A stretch of 64,000 bases of DNA from positions 11,627,149 through 11,691,148 of the forward strand of contig NC_044916.1 in the NCBI RefSeq assembly GCF_003576645.1. The letters run 5' to 3'. The position numbers and the translations under genes were made by a program. The notes beneath the pieces were generated by a model. That model made no database searches. It had not been told where the DNA came from and saw only the letters and a list, made by a program, of their open reading frames with translations. Position 1 is the first letter of the stretch. Each line of letters starts with the position of its first letter. The DNA is from Ipomoea triloba. Lineage: Eukaryota; Streptophyta; Magnoliopsida; Solanales; Convolvulaceae. Shown in pieces: positions 10,323 to 20,474 of the stretch.

Positions 10323-13300
10323 NTTTTTATAACCGCCTCAAAATAGTCATTTAGAGGCGGTTATATATAATTGCCGCTAAGTATATGTCGCTAAACGATC
10401 AATTTGTTGTAGTGTATGCGTAGGCTGCTGATGTCGATTAGTTCCAAATAAAATTCCTAAAAGCAAGGAAAGACAAACAGAAGTGGACTGCAACTGAACT
10501 GAAGGAATTTGAATTTCAGTTGAATAAAGCGGTGGAATAGTTCGCCAAAAAGAATTAGACAAAAGATGATTAGGAATTAACAAGAAAAAATAAGTTTTCT
10601 AAAAAATGTAGCATAATAAAAAAACGTATATTGAATAGGATAACATAAAAAATATACTATAAACTAAAACCTATTTTAAAAAAAATATAGATAATTTAAA
10701 AACAAGGCTAAGAGAGAAAAACAATTACACTTTGTTAGAGCACATAAATTAAAAAAAATTGTTAAAAAAAATAATAGATGTCACACAAATATAAGAGAAG
10801 TTAGGTGAAAACAGACAAACCAAGCGAAAAACAAATTAAGGTAAGGTTTGAAAAAGTACATAAACCAAGATAAAAATGTACACACCGAAACTTGCAGAAA
10901 AAATGTCCCCCCCCCCCCCTTTTATTATTATTATTTTGATAAAAATAATTAAAATTACAATAGTGTACACAAACCATTGTGCCGTAACTCTTCAAATTTG
11001 TTCCCATCAAGTGCCTTAGTAAGGATGTCTGCAATCTGATTCCCTGTAGACACGTATTCTAAACACACAGCGTTATCTTCTACCAATTCTCTAATAAAAT
11101 GGTGACGGATATCAATATGTTTGGTTATAGAATGTAGAACAAGATTCTTTGTGATACTAATAGCACTAGAGTTGTCACAGTAGAGAGTAATTACCTGTTG
11201 CTCAATGTCGTAGTCTTCCAACATTTGTTTCATCCATAACAATTGAGCACAACTACTGCCTGCAGTAATATATGTTGCTTCAGCTGTTGACAGGGAAATG
11301 GAATTATATTTTTTGCTTAACCATGATACGAGATTTGACCCTAGATAAAAGCATCCTCCAGAAGTGCTTTTCCTGTCATCGACATTCCCAGCCCAATCTG
11401 CATCTGTGAATCCGACAAGTTGGTTGTTAGATTACTTTGAGTACCAGATCCCGAACTCCATGGTGCCTTTGATGTCTAGGTTGTTGGCATATTTGGTTTG
11501 AGAGACAAACATACCTTCTCTAGATTGTCTAATTTGTAGACCCAGAAAGTACGTTAGCTCACCGACCATGCTCATCTCAAATTCCTCTTTCATTAAGGTA
11601 ACAAAATTGTTAGCATAGAAATCGGAGGTGGAGCCAAAAACTATATCATCGACATAGATTTGGGCAATGAGGAGGTCAGATCCATACCTTTTAATGAATA
11701 GGGTTTTGTCAACACTTCCCCTTGAATATCCCTTCTTAATCAGGTATTCTGTCAACCTTTCATACCAAGCTCGGGGAGCTTGTTTCAGTCCATATAGTGT
11801 TTTTTTCAGTTTGTACACATAATCCGGATGTTTTGGATCTACAAACCCTTTCGGTTGTGTGACATAGACTTCTTCTTTAAGATATCCATTTAAGAACGCG
11901 GTCTTGACATCTATTTGTTGTAGTTTGATCCTCATCGTGCATGCAATTGAGATTAAAAGTCGTATTGATTCTAATCGGGCAACAGGAGCAAAAGTTTCCC
12001 CAAAGTCGATGCCTTCCATTTGAGTATATCCTTGAGCTACCAACCTTTGCTTTGTTTCTTATGACTGTTCCATTTTCGTCAAACTTGTTTCTGAAAATCC
12101 ATTTTGTGCCGATTATGTTGACATTTTCANTTTTTATAACCGCCTCAAAATAGTCATTTAGAGGCGGTTATATATAATTGCCGCTAAGTATATGTCGCTA
12201 AACGATCAATTTGTTGTAGTGTATGCGTAGGCTGCTGATGTCGATTAGTTCCAAATAAAATTCCTAAAAGCAAGGAAAGACAAACAGAAGTGGACTGCAA
12301 CTGAACTGAAGGAATTTGAATTTCAGTTGAATAAAGCGGTGGAATAGTTCGCCAAAAAGAATTAGACAAAAGATGATTAGGAATTAACAAGAAAAAATAA
12401 GTTTTCTAAAAAATGTAGCATAATAAAAAAACGTATATTGAATAGGATAACATAAAAAATATACTATAAACTAAAACCTATTTTAAAAAAAATATAGATA
12501 ATTTAAAAACAAGGCTAAGAGAGAAAAACAATTACACTTTGTTAGAGCACATAAATTAAAAAAAATTGTTAAAAAAAATAATAGATGTCACACAAATATA
12601 AGAGAAGTTAGGTGAAAACAGACAAACCAAGCGAAAAACAAATTAAGGTAAGGTTTGAAAAAGTACATAAACCAAGATAAAAATGTACACACCGAAACTT
12701 GCAGAAAAAATGTCCCCCCCCCCCCCTTTTATTATTATTATTTTGATAAAAATAATTAAAATTACAATAGTGTACACAAACCATTGTGCCGTAACTCTTC
12801 AAATTTGTTCCCATCAAGTGCCTTAGTAAGGATGTCTGCAATCTGATTCCCTGTAGACACGTATTCTAAACACACAGCGTTATCTTCTACCAATTCTCTA
12901 ATAAAATGGTGACGGATATCAATATGTTTGGTTATAGAATGTAGAACAAGATTCTTTGTGATACTAATAGCACTAGAGTTGTCACAGTAGAGAGTAATTA
13001 CCTGTTGCTCAATGTCGTAGTCTTCCAACATTTGTTTCATCCATAACAATTGAGCACAACTACTGCCTGCAGTAATATATGTTGCTTCAGCTGTTGACAG
13101 GGAAATGGAATTATATTTTTTGCTTAACCATGATACGAGATTTGACCCTAGATAAAAGCATCCTCCAGAAGTGCTTTTCCTGTCATCGACATTCCCAGCC
13201 CAATCTGCATCTGTGAATCCGACAAGTTGGTTGTTAGATTACTTTGAGTACCAGATCCCGAACTCCATGGTGCCTTTGATGTCTAGGTTGTTGGCATATT

Positions 13301-13936
13301 TGGTTTGAGAGACAAACATACCTTCTCTAGATTGTCTAATTTGTAGACCCAGAAAGTACGTTAGCTCACCGACCATGCTCATCTCAAATTCCTCTTTCAT
13401 TAAGGTAACAAAATTGTTAGCATAGAAATCGGAGGTGGAGCCAAAAACTATATCATCGACATAGATTTGGGCAATGAGGAGGTCAGATCCATACCTTTTA
13501 ATGAATAGGGTTTTGTCAACACTTCCCCTTGAATATCCCTTCTTAATCAGGTATTCTGTCAACCTTTCATACCAAGCTCGGGGAGCTTGTTTCAGTCCAT
13601 ATAGTGTTTTTTTCAGTTTGTACACATAATCCGGATGTTTTGGATCTACAAACCCTTTCGGTTGTGTGACATAGACTTCTTCTTTAAGATATCCATTTAA
13701 GAACGCGGTCTTGACATCTATTTGTTGTAGTTTGATCCTCATCGTGCATGCAATTGAGATTAAAAGTCGTATTGATTCTAATCGGGCAACAGGAGCAAAA
13801 GTTTCCCCAAAGTCGATGCCTTCCATTTGAGTATATCCTTGAGCTACCAACCTTTGCTTTGTTTCTTATGACTGTTCCATTTTCGTCAAACTTGTTTCTG
13901 AAAATCCATTTTGTGCCGATTATGTTGACATTTTCA
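10323..13936. other. Exact 1807-bp tandem duplication bounded by single Ns (assembly artefact)
   Basis: Bases 10323-12129 and 12130-13936 appear identical, including the reverse-transcriptase segment and a C homopolymer, and each copy starts with one N. The joint at 12129/12130 cuts a Copia coding region and jumps back into the CACTA end. The most economical reading is a duplicated contig end joined by the assembler, not a biological duplication. The true order is probably CACTA end, then a single Copia pol. Confidence 0.85.
10415..10954. other. Non-coding spacer downstream of Copia pol
   Basis: Continues the SIRE-like element to the right of the CACTA insertion. It is AT-rich with an 11-base C run near 10909. 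The same stretch reappears at 12222-12761 as part of the assembly duplication. No gene is recognised. Confidence 0.5.
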
Positions 13937-15735
13937 AGTTTGGGCACTAGATCCCAGACTTGATTTCTTTCAAATTGAAGTAGTTCATCATGCATGGCAT
14001 TGATCCAACATTCATCTCTTAAAGCGTCATTAATGTTTTTCGGTTCAATTAGTGAGATGTAGCACGAGTATCCTAACATTTCACGATAGCTTTTCTTTTC
14101 TTTGTCTCTGGTGTGTATTCTAGCACTCACTTCTCCAATCACATTTTCTGTTGGATGATTCTTCTGGACCCTAGTAGAAGGCCCTTTAGAGTATTCGTCT
14201 TGTTCTTGTACATCTTCTGTTGGATGGTTCTTCTAGACCCTAGTTGATGGTCCTTTAGAGCATTCAGTTTGTTCTTTTGCATTTTCTGCTGGATGATTCT
14301 TCTGTACCCTAGTTGATGGTTCTTTAGAGCATTCAGTTTGTTCTTGTGCATTTTCTGCTGGTACTTCAGAGGTAGATGTGGTGTGCACTGGCTCTTCATC
14401 ATCTTTCATCTGCGGTGTTGAGATTTTATCGTCAACTGTCACATTTGTTGATTCCAAGATAGTGTTTGTCCTTTTGTTGAATAAGCGGTATGCCTTGCTG
14501 TTTAAGGAGTATCCAAGAAATATACCTTCATCGCTTTTGGCTTCGAACTTTCCTTTCGAATCCCTGTCATTCAAAATATAACAAACACTCCCAAATATGT
14601 GAAGATATTTTAGATTTGGTGTTCTGCCTTTCCATATCTCGTAAGAGGTCTTTTTAGTTCCTTTTCTGGGAAAAACTCTGTTAGTAATGTGACATGCAGT
14701 GTTCATGGCTTCTGCCCAAAACCGTTGAGATAACTGTTTTGCAACTAACATAACTCTAGCCATTTCTTGTAGAGTTCTATTTTTCCTTTCCACTACTCCA
14801 TTTTGTTGTGGGGTTTTAGGAGCAGAGAACTCATGCATAATGCCTTGAGAATCACAGAACTTACTAAAGTCAATATTTTCAAATTCACGCCCATGATCAC
14901 TTTTGATCCGAACAATGTGTCCTATGGAACTATCTTTTTCTGTTTGAAGTCTTAGGCACAATTTAACAAAAGCACTAAATGTGTCAGATTTTTCTCTCAA
15001 AAAATCAATCCAAGTAAATCTGGAAAAATCATCTACACAAGCAAACACATACTTTTTCTTTCCAAAACTCTCAACTTGAGTGGGTCCTATTAGATCCATG
15101 TGAAGAAGTTCAAGGACTTTTGTAGTGGGAGTGTATACTAACCTTTTGTGAGGAATCCTTGGTTGCTTACCACGTTGACAGGGTCCACAGACATGTAAGT
15201 CACCTTTGATGGTTAACTTAGGTACGCCTCTCACAGCTTCAGAATTCAGGAGTTTGTGCATGTCTTGATAGTTCAAATGCCCAAGCTTGTAGTTCCAAAT
15301 TTCATTTTCATTTGTTACAGAACTATTGCACACATATGCAGATTTGATCATGTAACAATTATCTGAAGTTCTGACACCTTCCATGACACATATCTCGGAA
15401 CTATATACCTTACACTTTTCTTTAGTGAATCGAACTAGCAAATCTTGATCACACAACTGACTAATACTAATTAAGTTGGCTTTTAATCCTTTTACTAAAT
15501 AGACATTTTCGAGTTTAGGCATACCTTTAGAGTTCAGTGTTCCTCGTCCAACTATTTCACCTCGTTCACCATCCCCAAATGTGACATGGCCAGTGTGTTC
15601 TTCAATCACATCTTTCAAGAAACCTTTGTTACCTGTCATGTGCCGTGAACACCCGCTATCGAAGTACCATGAGGACGCCACGTTTGCTGTCATTGCTATC
15701 TTAGTTGTCAGGCATGTTTGTTTTGGTCGCCACAC
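10955..15735 (-). pseudogene. SIRE-like Copia pol pseudogene (protease, integrase, RT, RNase H)
   Basis: Minus strand. The protease motif WYFDSGCSRHMTG is near 15670. The integrase has its HHCC end (KLGHLNYQDMHKLL...CGPCQRGK), a catalytic-core MDLIGP...DDFSRFTW segment and a PQQNGVVERKNRT stretch. RT has [32 protein letters not shown] and the YVDD active site. RNase H has YCDNSSAI and TKHIDIRHH, ending at ADILTKAL. The order protease-integrase-RT-RNase H defines Ty1/Copia. Breaks include a frameshift at about 13850, a stop after GIWYSK at 13239, and several breaks before RNase H. The 10323-12129 block is an assembly duplicate, so the true gene is shorter. A QTECSKEPSTRVQKN-like unit is tandemly repeated near 14150-14350. 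Confidence 0.9.
14140..14370 (-). repeat. In-frame tandem repeat in the integrase-RT linker
   Basis: Three to four units of about 66 bp lie between integrase and RT in the Copia polyprotein. Each contains a GGATGATTCTTCT-like start and a TAGAGCATTCAGTTTGTTC-like end. The encoded unit includes TECSKEPSTRVQ. It is a hydrophilic linker and no function is known. Confidence 0.7.
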
Positions 15736-15790
15736 CTTTCGCGGTTTGTATTGTTGACAACGTCTCCACCCATGTCCTTTTATATTACAC

Positions 15791-17205
15791 CTAAAGCATA
15801 TTTTTGTTATAATAATAATTCACATATCTTTCGTCTTCGAGGCTTTTTCTTGATCTCTTTTCTGGCACCCATGAGGTTTTTTGATATCCTTGTCTTCCTG
15901 TGAATCCTAGACCAGCTTTGTTGTGATTATTTCCTCTTGACTGAAGTATTTCATTTAGGTATTTTGTGCCTGTTTTCAACATTCTCACGCGTTTTTTGAA
16001 GTTATCCAGTTCTTTCTGCAGGTATTGTTCATTTGAAACCTTTGCTTCTAGATCGGTCTTAAGCTCTTTTACAGAGGTTCTAAGTTCTTCTACCGAGGTT
16101 TCCAGGGTTGAGTTTTCTAGCTCTAGATACTTAACATGCTTGGCTAAAACAAGGTTTAACTTGCTTACCTTATACCAGTTTTCGTACAAATCTTCATATG
16201 CTTCTTCGAGGTCAACATCTTCTTTATCATCAGTTTGTAACTCTTCGGCTATCTTACGTGTTCCTGTTTTGGTAGGTTGCATGTGTATTGTGTCTCTCAC
16301 TTCTTCACTATCATTCACAACTCTATCCACAACTTCATCTGAAATTTTGAAGAACCTCTCGTAATTTGCTCGTTCTTCCACATCATCAGGGTGAAACATA
16401 TTTCCATGGAATGCAACAAAGTTTCATGTTTGTTGTTCTAATTGTTCATCATTTTTGGAGTCTTCAGAATCACTCCAGGTGAGTGTGTACGACTTCTTGT
16501 CTTTGTTGTTTCCACAGTCTGCTGCAATGTGGCCATATCCTCCACATTCATAGCATTGGATTCCTTTGAGTTTGAAATCTTGATTCTAACCTTTTTGGTT
16601 TAGAAGATTTCCCGTTCCACTTCCTTTGCTATTTGTTTTCAGTCATCCTTGTCCGTTAGCTCTTTTTAGCATCTTCCCAAATTTCTTAGACAGCATGGCC
16701 ATGACCTCGTTCACTTCTGTATCGGAGTCAGCTCTTGCAGATGCTGCAGCCCCAAAAGCAACTCCTTTGTTGTCTTTGTTCAGGTACCTATCTTCTTCCT
16801 CCGTTTCTAACTCAAAGGTCTGCAAATTTCCCATTAAGGCATCTAACGTTAGAGTTTTTAGGTCTGTTGATTATTTTATAGCGACAACTTGCATTTTGAA
16901 CTTTGGGGGTAAAGACCTCAGAACTTTCCGAACCACTTTTTCTTCCTCAAATGGTTCACCCAAGTTTTGTGCGTTGTTCACCAGGTTTTTTACCCTTGCA
17001 TTGAACTCAGATACTGACTCGGTTTCTTCCATTCTTGGACTTTCATACTTGGTCATGAGCAATTGTAGTTTTGAGACTTTGACCGGTCTTGTACCTTTGT
17101 AATGATTCATAAGTGCATCCTAAGCAGTTTTTGCAATATCTGTGGCTGAGATCAATACAAATTGATCTGGTCCAAGTGCACTATGAATAGCATTCATAGC
17201 TCTAT
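15791..17205 (-). pseudogene. SIRE-like Copia gag pseudogene, N-terminus missing
   Basis: Minus strand. The capsid-like part reads DALMNHYKGTRPVKVSKLQL, then LRSLPPKFKMQVVAI. The zinc knuckle CYECGGYGHIAADC (CX2CX4HX4C) is at about 16500-16580. A coiled-coil segment (TSVEELRTSVKELKTDLEAK) lies at 15990-16150, just before protease. Several stops and frameshifts split the frame (15791-16399, 16643-16834, 16871-17110). The reading stops near 17205, where unrelated sequence begins, so roughly the first 80 codons, the leader and the primer-binding site are missing at this joint. Confidence 0.85.
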
Positions 17206-18452
17206 TGATTTGGTCCAAGTGCAGAGTGCTCATTAATCATCCGTTTAAAGCCTTCAATTGTTCTTCGCGGAGCAGGTTCGTGAAGAATTCGAGGCTCGTC
17301 AATCCTTTGTTTGCAGGTTTTAATCAAAGTTCGCGAAGCAGATTCGCGAAAAGGACGAGCACAGAGCTCGTCGATCCTTCACAAGTAGTCGTTCCTGGAA
17401 CAGATCCATGGAAAGCACGAGCACATTGCTCGTTAATCCTCAACGATTCGTGGAGCAGATCCATGGATTCGTGGAGTAGATCCATGGATTCGTGGAGTAG
17501 AGTAATCGTAGTTGTATCATCGCCGCAGCGGCGAACGAGGGAGATGATCGCAGTGCTTGTTCATCCATCATCCATCGCCATTCCTGGAGCAGATCCAATG
17601 GTGTGGAAGCAGTTTCGAGGAGCGGTGGATGAGATTGATCCTCTGCCGCCGTCGCCACAACCTAACTCTACCGTGAAGAAGCATCTGCGATCAAAGATTC
17701 CTCACAGAATTAGCGATGAGAGAACCGATTCCAAGGCATTTAGCGATGATGATGAGAGTTCGGCTGTAGTTAGCTGGTCTCAATCTGTGAACTTTGATGT
17801 CGTCTTCTCAACGAAGCCATCGAACGATTGCTTTAATTCCAACTGCAAAGAGGACTCTGAGTGGCCGAGGAAAGGTTGTCGCCGCCGGACCGGCGAGTTC
17901 ACTAACCTCTGTGATCGTTGTGCCTCTTCGTATAAGGAGAGCAAGGTCTGTGAAACATTTCACTTAAAGAATGCTTCTGGTTGGAGGTCATGTGAATCTT
18001 GTGGGAAGCAAATACATTGTGAATGCATAGTATCCTTCTATACATTTGTGTTGTTGAATACAGGAGGAATTGAGTGTATAACGAGTGGACATTCTGATTT
18101 TCTTCCTCTGCAACCTGAAGGAATTAAAAATTCCAGAAGTTGGACTCCAATAGCTGGTTCTGGTCCACCTGTGTCTTCTCTTGAAAACAAGAGAAAAGAG
18201 GAAAGTTTTGGAAGCTTATTAAACAGAAGCCTTAAGAGTTGTGTATCGGGAAGACTTGAAAATGAGCATACTGGATTTAGTTGCTCTGAACAGACTAGTG
18301 AGCATGCTTTGCTTGCTTTCACCCTTGGAGTGAGGCAAATAATTTGCTGCTGTAACAAGATGGTTGTCACCACTAGAGGAATTGAGAAGACCACAAAAGT
18401 TTTAGTGTCTGATCTGAAAATATGTCAAAAGAGGTGGAAGACAATGAACTAG
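17205..18452 (+). CDS. Chimeric ORF made of captured gene fragments (415 codons)
   Basis: An uninterrupted plus-strand frame of 415 codons runs through the tandem repeats, an unrecognised segment ([17 protein letters not shown] and onward), the VAL-like zinc-finger segment, a linker, the EF-1alpha piece and the first part of the chaperonin piece, where a frameshift ends it. The start codon lies in SIRE-derived sequence at the joint, so the true start is uncertain and a later ATG (about 17599) is possible. An open frame of this length across pieces of unrelated genes is unusual, but it could be chance in a young element. No expression evidence exists here. Confidence 0.4.
   Translation: MIWSKCRVLINHPFKAFNCSSRSRFVKNSRLVNPLFAGFNQSSRSRFAKRTSTELVDPSQVVVPGTDPWKARAHCSLILNDSWSRSMDSWSRSMDSWSRVIVVVSSPQRRTREMIAVLVHPSSIAIPGADPMVWKQFRGAVDEIDPLPPSPQPNSTVKKHLRSKIPHRISDERTDSKAFSDDDESSAVVSWSQSVNFDVVFSTKPSNDCFNSNCKEDSEWPRKGCRRRTGEFTNLCDRCASSYKESKVCETFHLKNASGWRSCESCGKQIHCECIVSFYTFVLLNTGGIECITSGHSDFLPLQPEGIKNSRSWTPIAGSGPPVSSLENKRKEESFGSLLNRSLKSCVSGRLENEHTGFSCSEQTSEHALLAFTLGVRQIICCCNKMVVTTRGIEKTTKVLVSDLKICQKRWKTMN
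17226..17600 (+). repeat. Degenerate tandem repeats at the left of the gene-capturing element
   Basis: Five or six imperfect units built around GCTCGTYAATCCT and TTCGTGGAGCAGATCCATGG follow one another, the last ones only about 24 bp long. They read through in frame with the following ORF ([16 protein letters not shown]). They look like part of the leader of a retroelement; origin unknown. Confidence 0.6.
17829..18083 (+). pseudogene. Captured VAL/HSI2-type B3 repressor zinc-finger fragment
   Basis: The translation has [46 protein letters not shown] and [20 protein letters not shown]. This is the cysteine-rich PHD-like N-terminal domain of the VAL (VP1/ABI3-like) B3 transcriptional repressors, closest to the Os07g0563300-like subgroup. 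The later domains (B3, CW, EAR) are absent. The usual W-RKGWR and CGCI residues are changed here (KGCR, CECI). It is a fragment and not a working repressor. Confidence 0.8.
18297..18362 (+). pseudogene. Captured EF-1alpha fragment (about 22 codons)
   Basis: The frame reads [22 protein letters not shown], almost the textbook EF-1alpha segment that leads into the NKMD nucleotide-specificity motif of the GTPase domain. The fragment ends at NKM, immediately before the chaperonin-derived piece. Short, but the sequence is so conserved in this family that the assignment is firm. Confidence 0.8.
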
Positions 18453-18655
18453 CAGATGTGGCTGCAGTGAGTGCTGGGAACAACTATGAAGTGGGAAATA
18501 TGATTGCTAAAGCTATGAGCAACGGTGGTAGGAAGGGAATTGTGACTCTAGAAGAAGGGGAAAGTTCTGAAAACAGTCTACGTATTGTAGGAGGAATGCA
18601 ATTTGATAGAGGTTACATTTCATCATACTTTGTAACTGATGGTGAGAAAATGGCT
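18366..18655 (+). pseudogene. Captured plastid chaperonin-60 beta fragment
   Basis: The frame reads [16 protein letters not shown]. After a frameshift at about 18418 it continues [51 protein letters not shown] and [20 protein letters not shown]. This is the equatorial-to-intermediate region of plastid Cpn60-beta, a GroEL homologue that folds proteins in chloroplasts. The fragment spans what is usually more than one exon, with no intron left, which suggests capture through RNA. Confidence 0.85.
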
Positions 18656-18867
18656 GATGAGAAAAGTTGGTGGGGTGCATTTCCTCATTGTTTGTTGGTG
18701 ATTTGTGGTGTGATGGATTACCTTCCAGTGGAGGTGATTGTTAATAGTCTTTCACATCTTGGGCCTGCAACATGAGTGTATGGTTTTTAGAGCTGAAGAA
18801 GCATTTATCTCTCCTACTTTCACTCTAAGCTGGGCATACAAACTTGCATGCTCCAGCTTATGGGGGG

Positions 18868-19095
18868 TGTTGGAAGATGATAGGAACGAAGCTGCTGAGA
18901 AATGTGACAAGTGAGAAGGGTGTTAATGTCTTTTCTCCTTTAGTCCATTATAACTACAATATCTTGTTGCTGTATATATATTGTACTTCCCACTAGCTTC
19001 TTATTCATTCATTCACTCTGTAATCTTCCATTGATACTAATACAACATTCCATAGTTCTGTTTCCCTCTTGCTGTGAGTGTGATCAAATCCAACA
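18868..19095 (+). mobile_element. 228-bp LTR, second copy
   Basis: Same LTR as at 487-714: starts TGTTGGAAGATG, ends CAAATCCAACA, followed by AAGAT and the same LINE sequence. Its left neighbour is a purine tract and the captured-gene interior rather than AAGAT, so this is a true 3' LTR. It contains a TATA-like TGTATATATATTG around 18971. Confidence 0.85.
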
Positions 19096-19988
19096 AAGAT
19101 TTCCAATGAATTCCCCTATTCGATCTTCCACATCCGCTCCACGACTCCACCAATAAGAATTCATAATAGATTCAATTTCCTTAATGAGCCCTATGGGTAG
19201 GAAGAAAAACCCCCATGGCATATGAAGGGAGAGCCTGAACAACAGTTTTCAATAGGATTTCTCTACCTACACTAGAAAGGAATCTATGGTTACATCCTTG
19301 TATACGGTTGACTATTCTTTGTTTGATGAAGCTCAAGATTTCTTTCTTATTTTTGCCAATTATCATGGGGAGTCCCAAGTAATTCCCATTTCCATCACTG
19401 CTTTTAACTCTCATAATTTCCTCCATTGTTTCCTTCACTTCATCATTCACATTTCTGCTGTAACTTAGGGAAGATTTGTCCATATTTATACACTAACCAG
19501 AAGCCACAGAGTAATCATTGAGGAAATGTTTTAAATTTTAAGCCTCTTGAGCATTTGCCTTAAAGTAAATATAACTGTCGCCTGCAAAGAACAAATGGCT
19601 AATAGGTGGTGCATTCCTAGCAACTTTTATACCATGTAGTTTACCCATTTGTTCATAGCTTCTAATCATAGAGCTGAAACCCTCCGCAACAATAATGAAT
19701 AGATAAGGGGAAATAGGATCACCTTGCCGAATTCCTCTTTCTGGTTTGATTGGCCCTATCTCATCATTTTTATTGAGAACGAAGTAGTCCATTGTGGTCA
19801 CACATTCCATCACAAGATTCACCCAACGTTCTTCAAAGCCTAGTTTTAGCATTATTCCACGCAAAAGAGGCCATTCTAATCTGTCATTTGCTTTGCTGAT
19901 GTCAAGTTTCAACGCTGCATATCCTTCACAACCTTGAGTTTTCCTTTTCAGGAAGTGTTGCATTTCAAAGGCCACCATAATATTATAT
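19096..19988 (-). pseudogene. LINE copy B, reverse-transcriptase part (left piece)
   Basis: Minus strand, collinear with 715-1617 of copy A. Contains KLDISKANDRLEW, PERGIRQGDPISPYLF and the same defective FAGD box in place of FADD. It is cut at 19988 by the 372-bp-LTR retrotransposon and resumes at 27065. Stops near 19497 and 19538 break the frame. Confidence 0.85.
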
Positions 19989-19993
19989 GTTAT

Positions 19994-20365
19994 TGATGGG
20001 GTAAATGTAAACGGGGGTACGGATTTACACCACGTGTGTTTGATTGTGTATGATGTAGTGTATGGATCGGTGTATGGATGAATACAGGGAGAAGGGGAAA
20101 GGAAGCCATGGCTTCCTTCTTGGAGAAGAAGAGAGAAGAACGAGAGAGAGAGGCCGAGAGGCAAGGGATCCCCGGATGCCATTACAGTGGAGGGTCAGGT
20201 CCTTTATATAGGAATAGGACCTGACCCTTCAGGAATATAATATTCCCCAAAGGTCACTTGCCCTTTAACAATTCCTAAGGGACACCCGACCTTTTAGGGG
20301 TACAATAATACACGGACTATACACATTGTACTTCTACAGTAGTCCCTGGGGGTATTTACCCATCA
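19994..20365 (-). mobile_element. 3' LTR of the LARD-like element
   Basis: 372 bp, bounded on the left by the TSD GTTAT and on the right by CAAGTCCCCCACTTC, the complement of the polypurine tract. Near-identical to 26693-27064, with a few differences, indicating a young insertion. Confidence 0.85.
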
Positions 20366-20449
20366 CAAGTCCCCCACTTCTTGAATCTGCGAGAGTCGTC
20401 AGGTTCGAGAATTAAAAAGCGCTCCGGGCGGCCAACTTGTTACAAGCAA

Positions 20450-20474
20450 NNNNNNNNNNNNNNNNNNNNNNNNN
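20450..20474. other. Assembly gap of 25 N
   Basis: A 25-base N run directly followed by inverted-orientation interior sequence of the same element. Confidence 0.95.

Larger units (their letters stand above)
6977..10414. mobile_element. Non-autonomous CACTA (En/Spm) DNA transposon with captured gene pieces
   Basis: The element starts CACTACACCAAAAAGG at 6977 and ends TTTGTTGTAGTG at 10414, the inverted CACTA termini. The target-site duplication is TAT (6974-6976 and 10415-10417), 3 bp as expected. Both ends are packed with subterminal repeats: TTAGAGGCGGTT and AGTGTCGCTAAAT at 6995-7440, the complementary set at 10205-10395. No TNPA- or TNPD-like transposase is visible, so it depends on a partner. 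The interior is AT-rich with exon-like islands, one of them clearly from an ARF-related GTPase. A single N at 10323 marks an assembly join inside the right subterminal region. Confidence 0.9.
17225..19095 (+). mobile_element. 3' part of an LTR retroelement carrying three host-gene fragments
   Basis: The right end is a 228-bp LTR (18868-19095) preceded by a purine tract ATGGGGGG, so the element reads on the plus strand. Its interior holds no gag or pol but pieces of three different plant genes in the same orientation: VAL-type zinc finger, EF-1alpha and chaperonin-60 beta. The joints between them are intron-less. The 5' LTR is absent; the left side meets truncated SIRE gag at about 17205-17228. 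The structure resembles maize Bs1, which also carries several host gene fragments. Confidence 0.7.
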
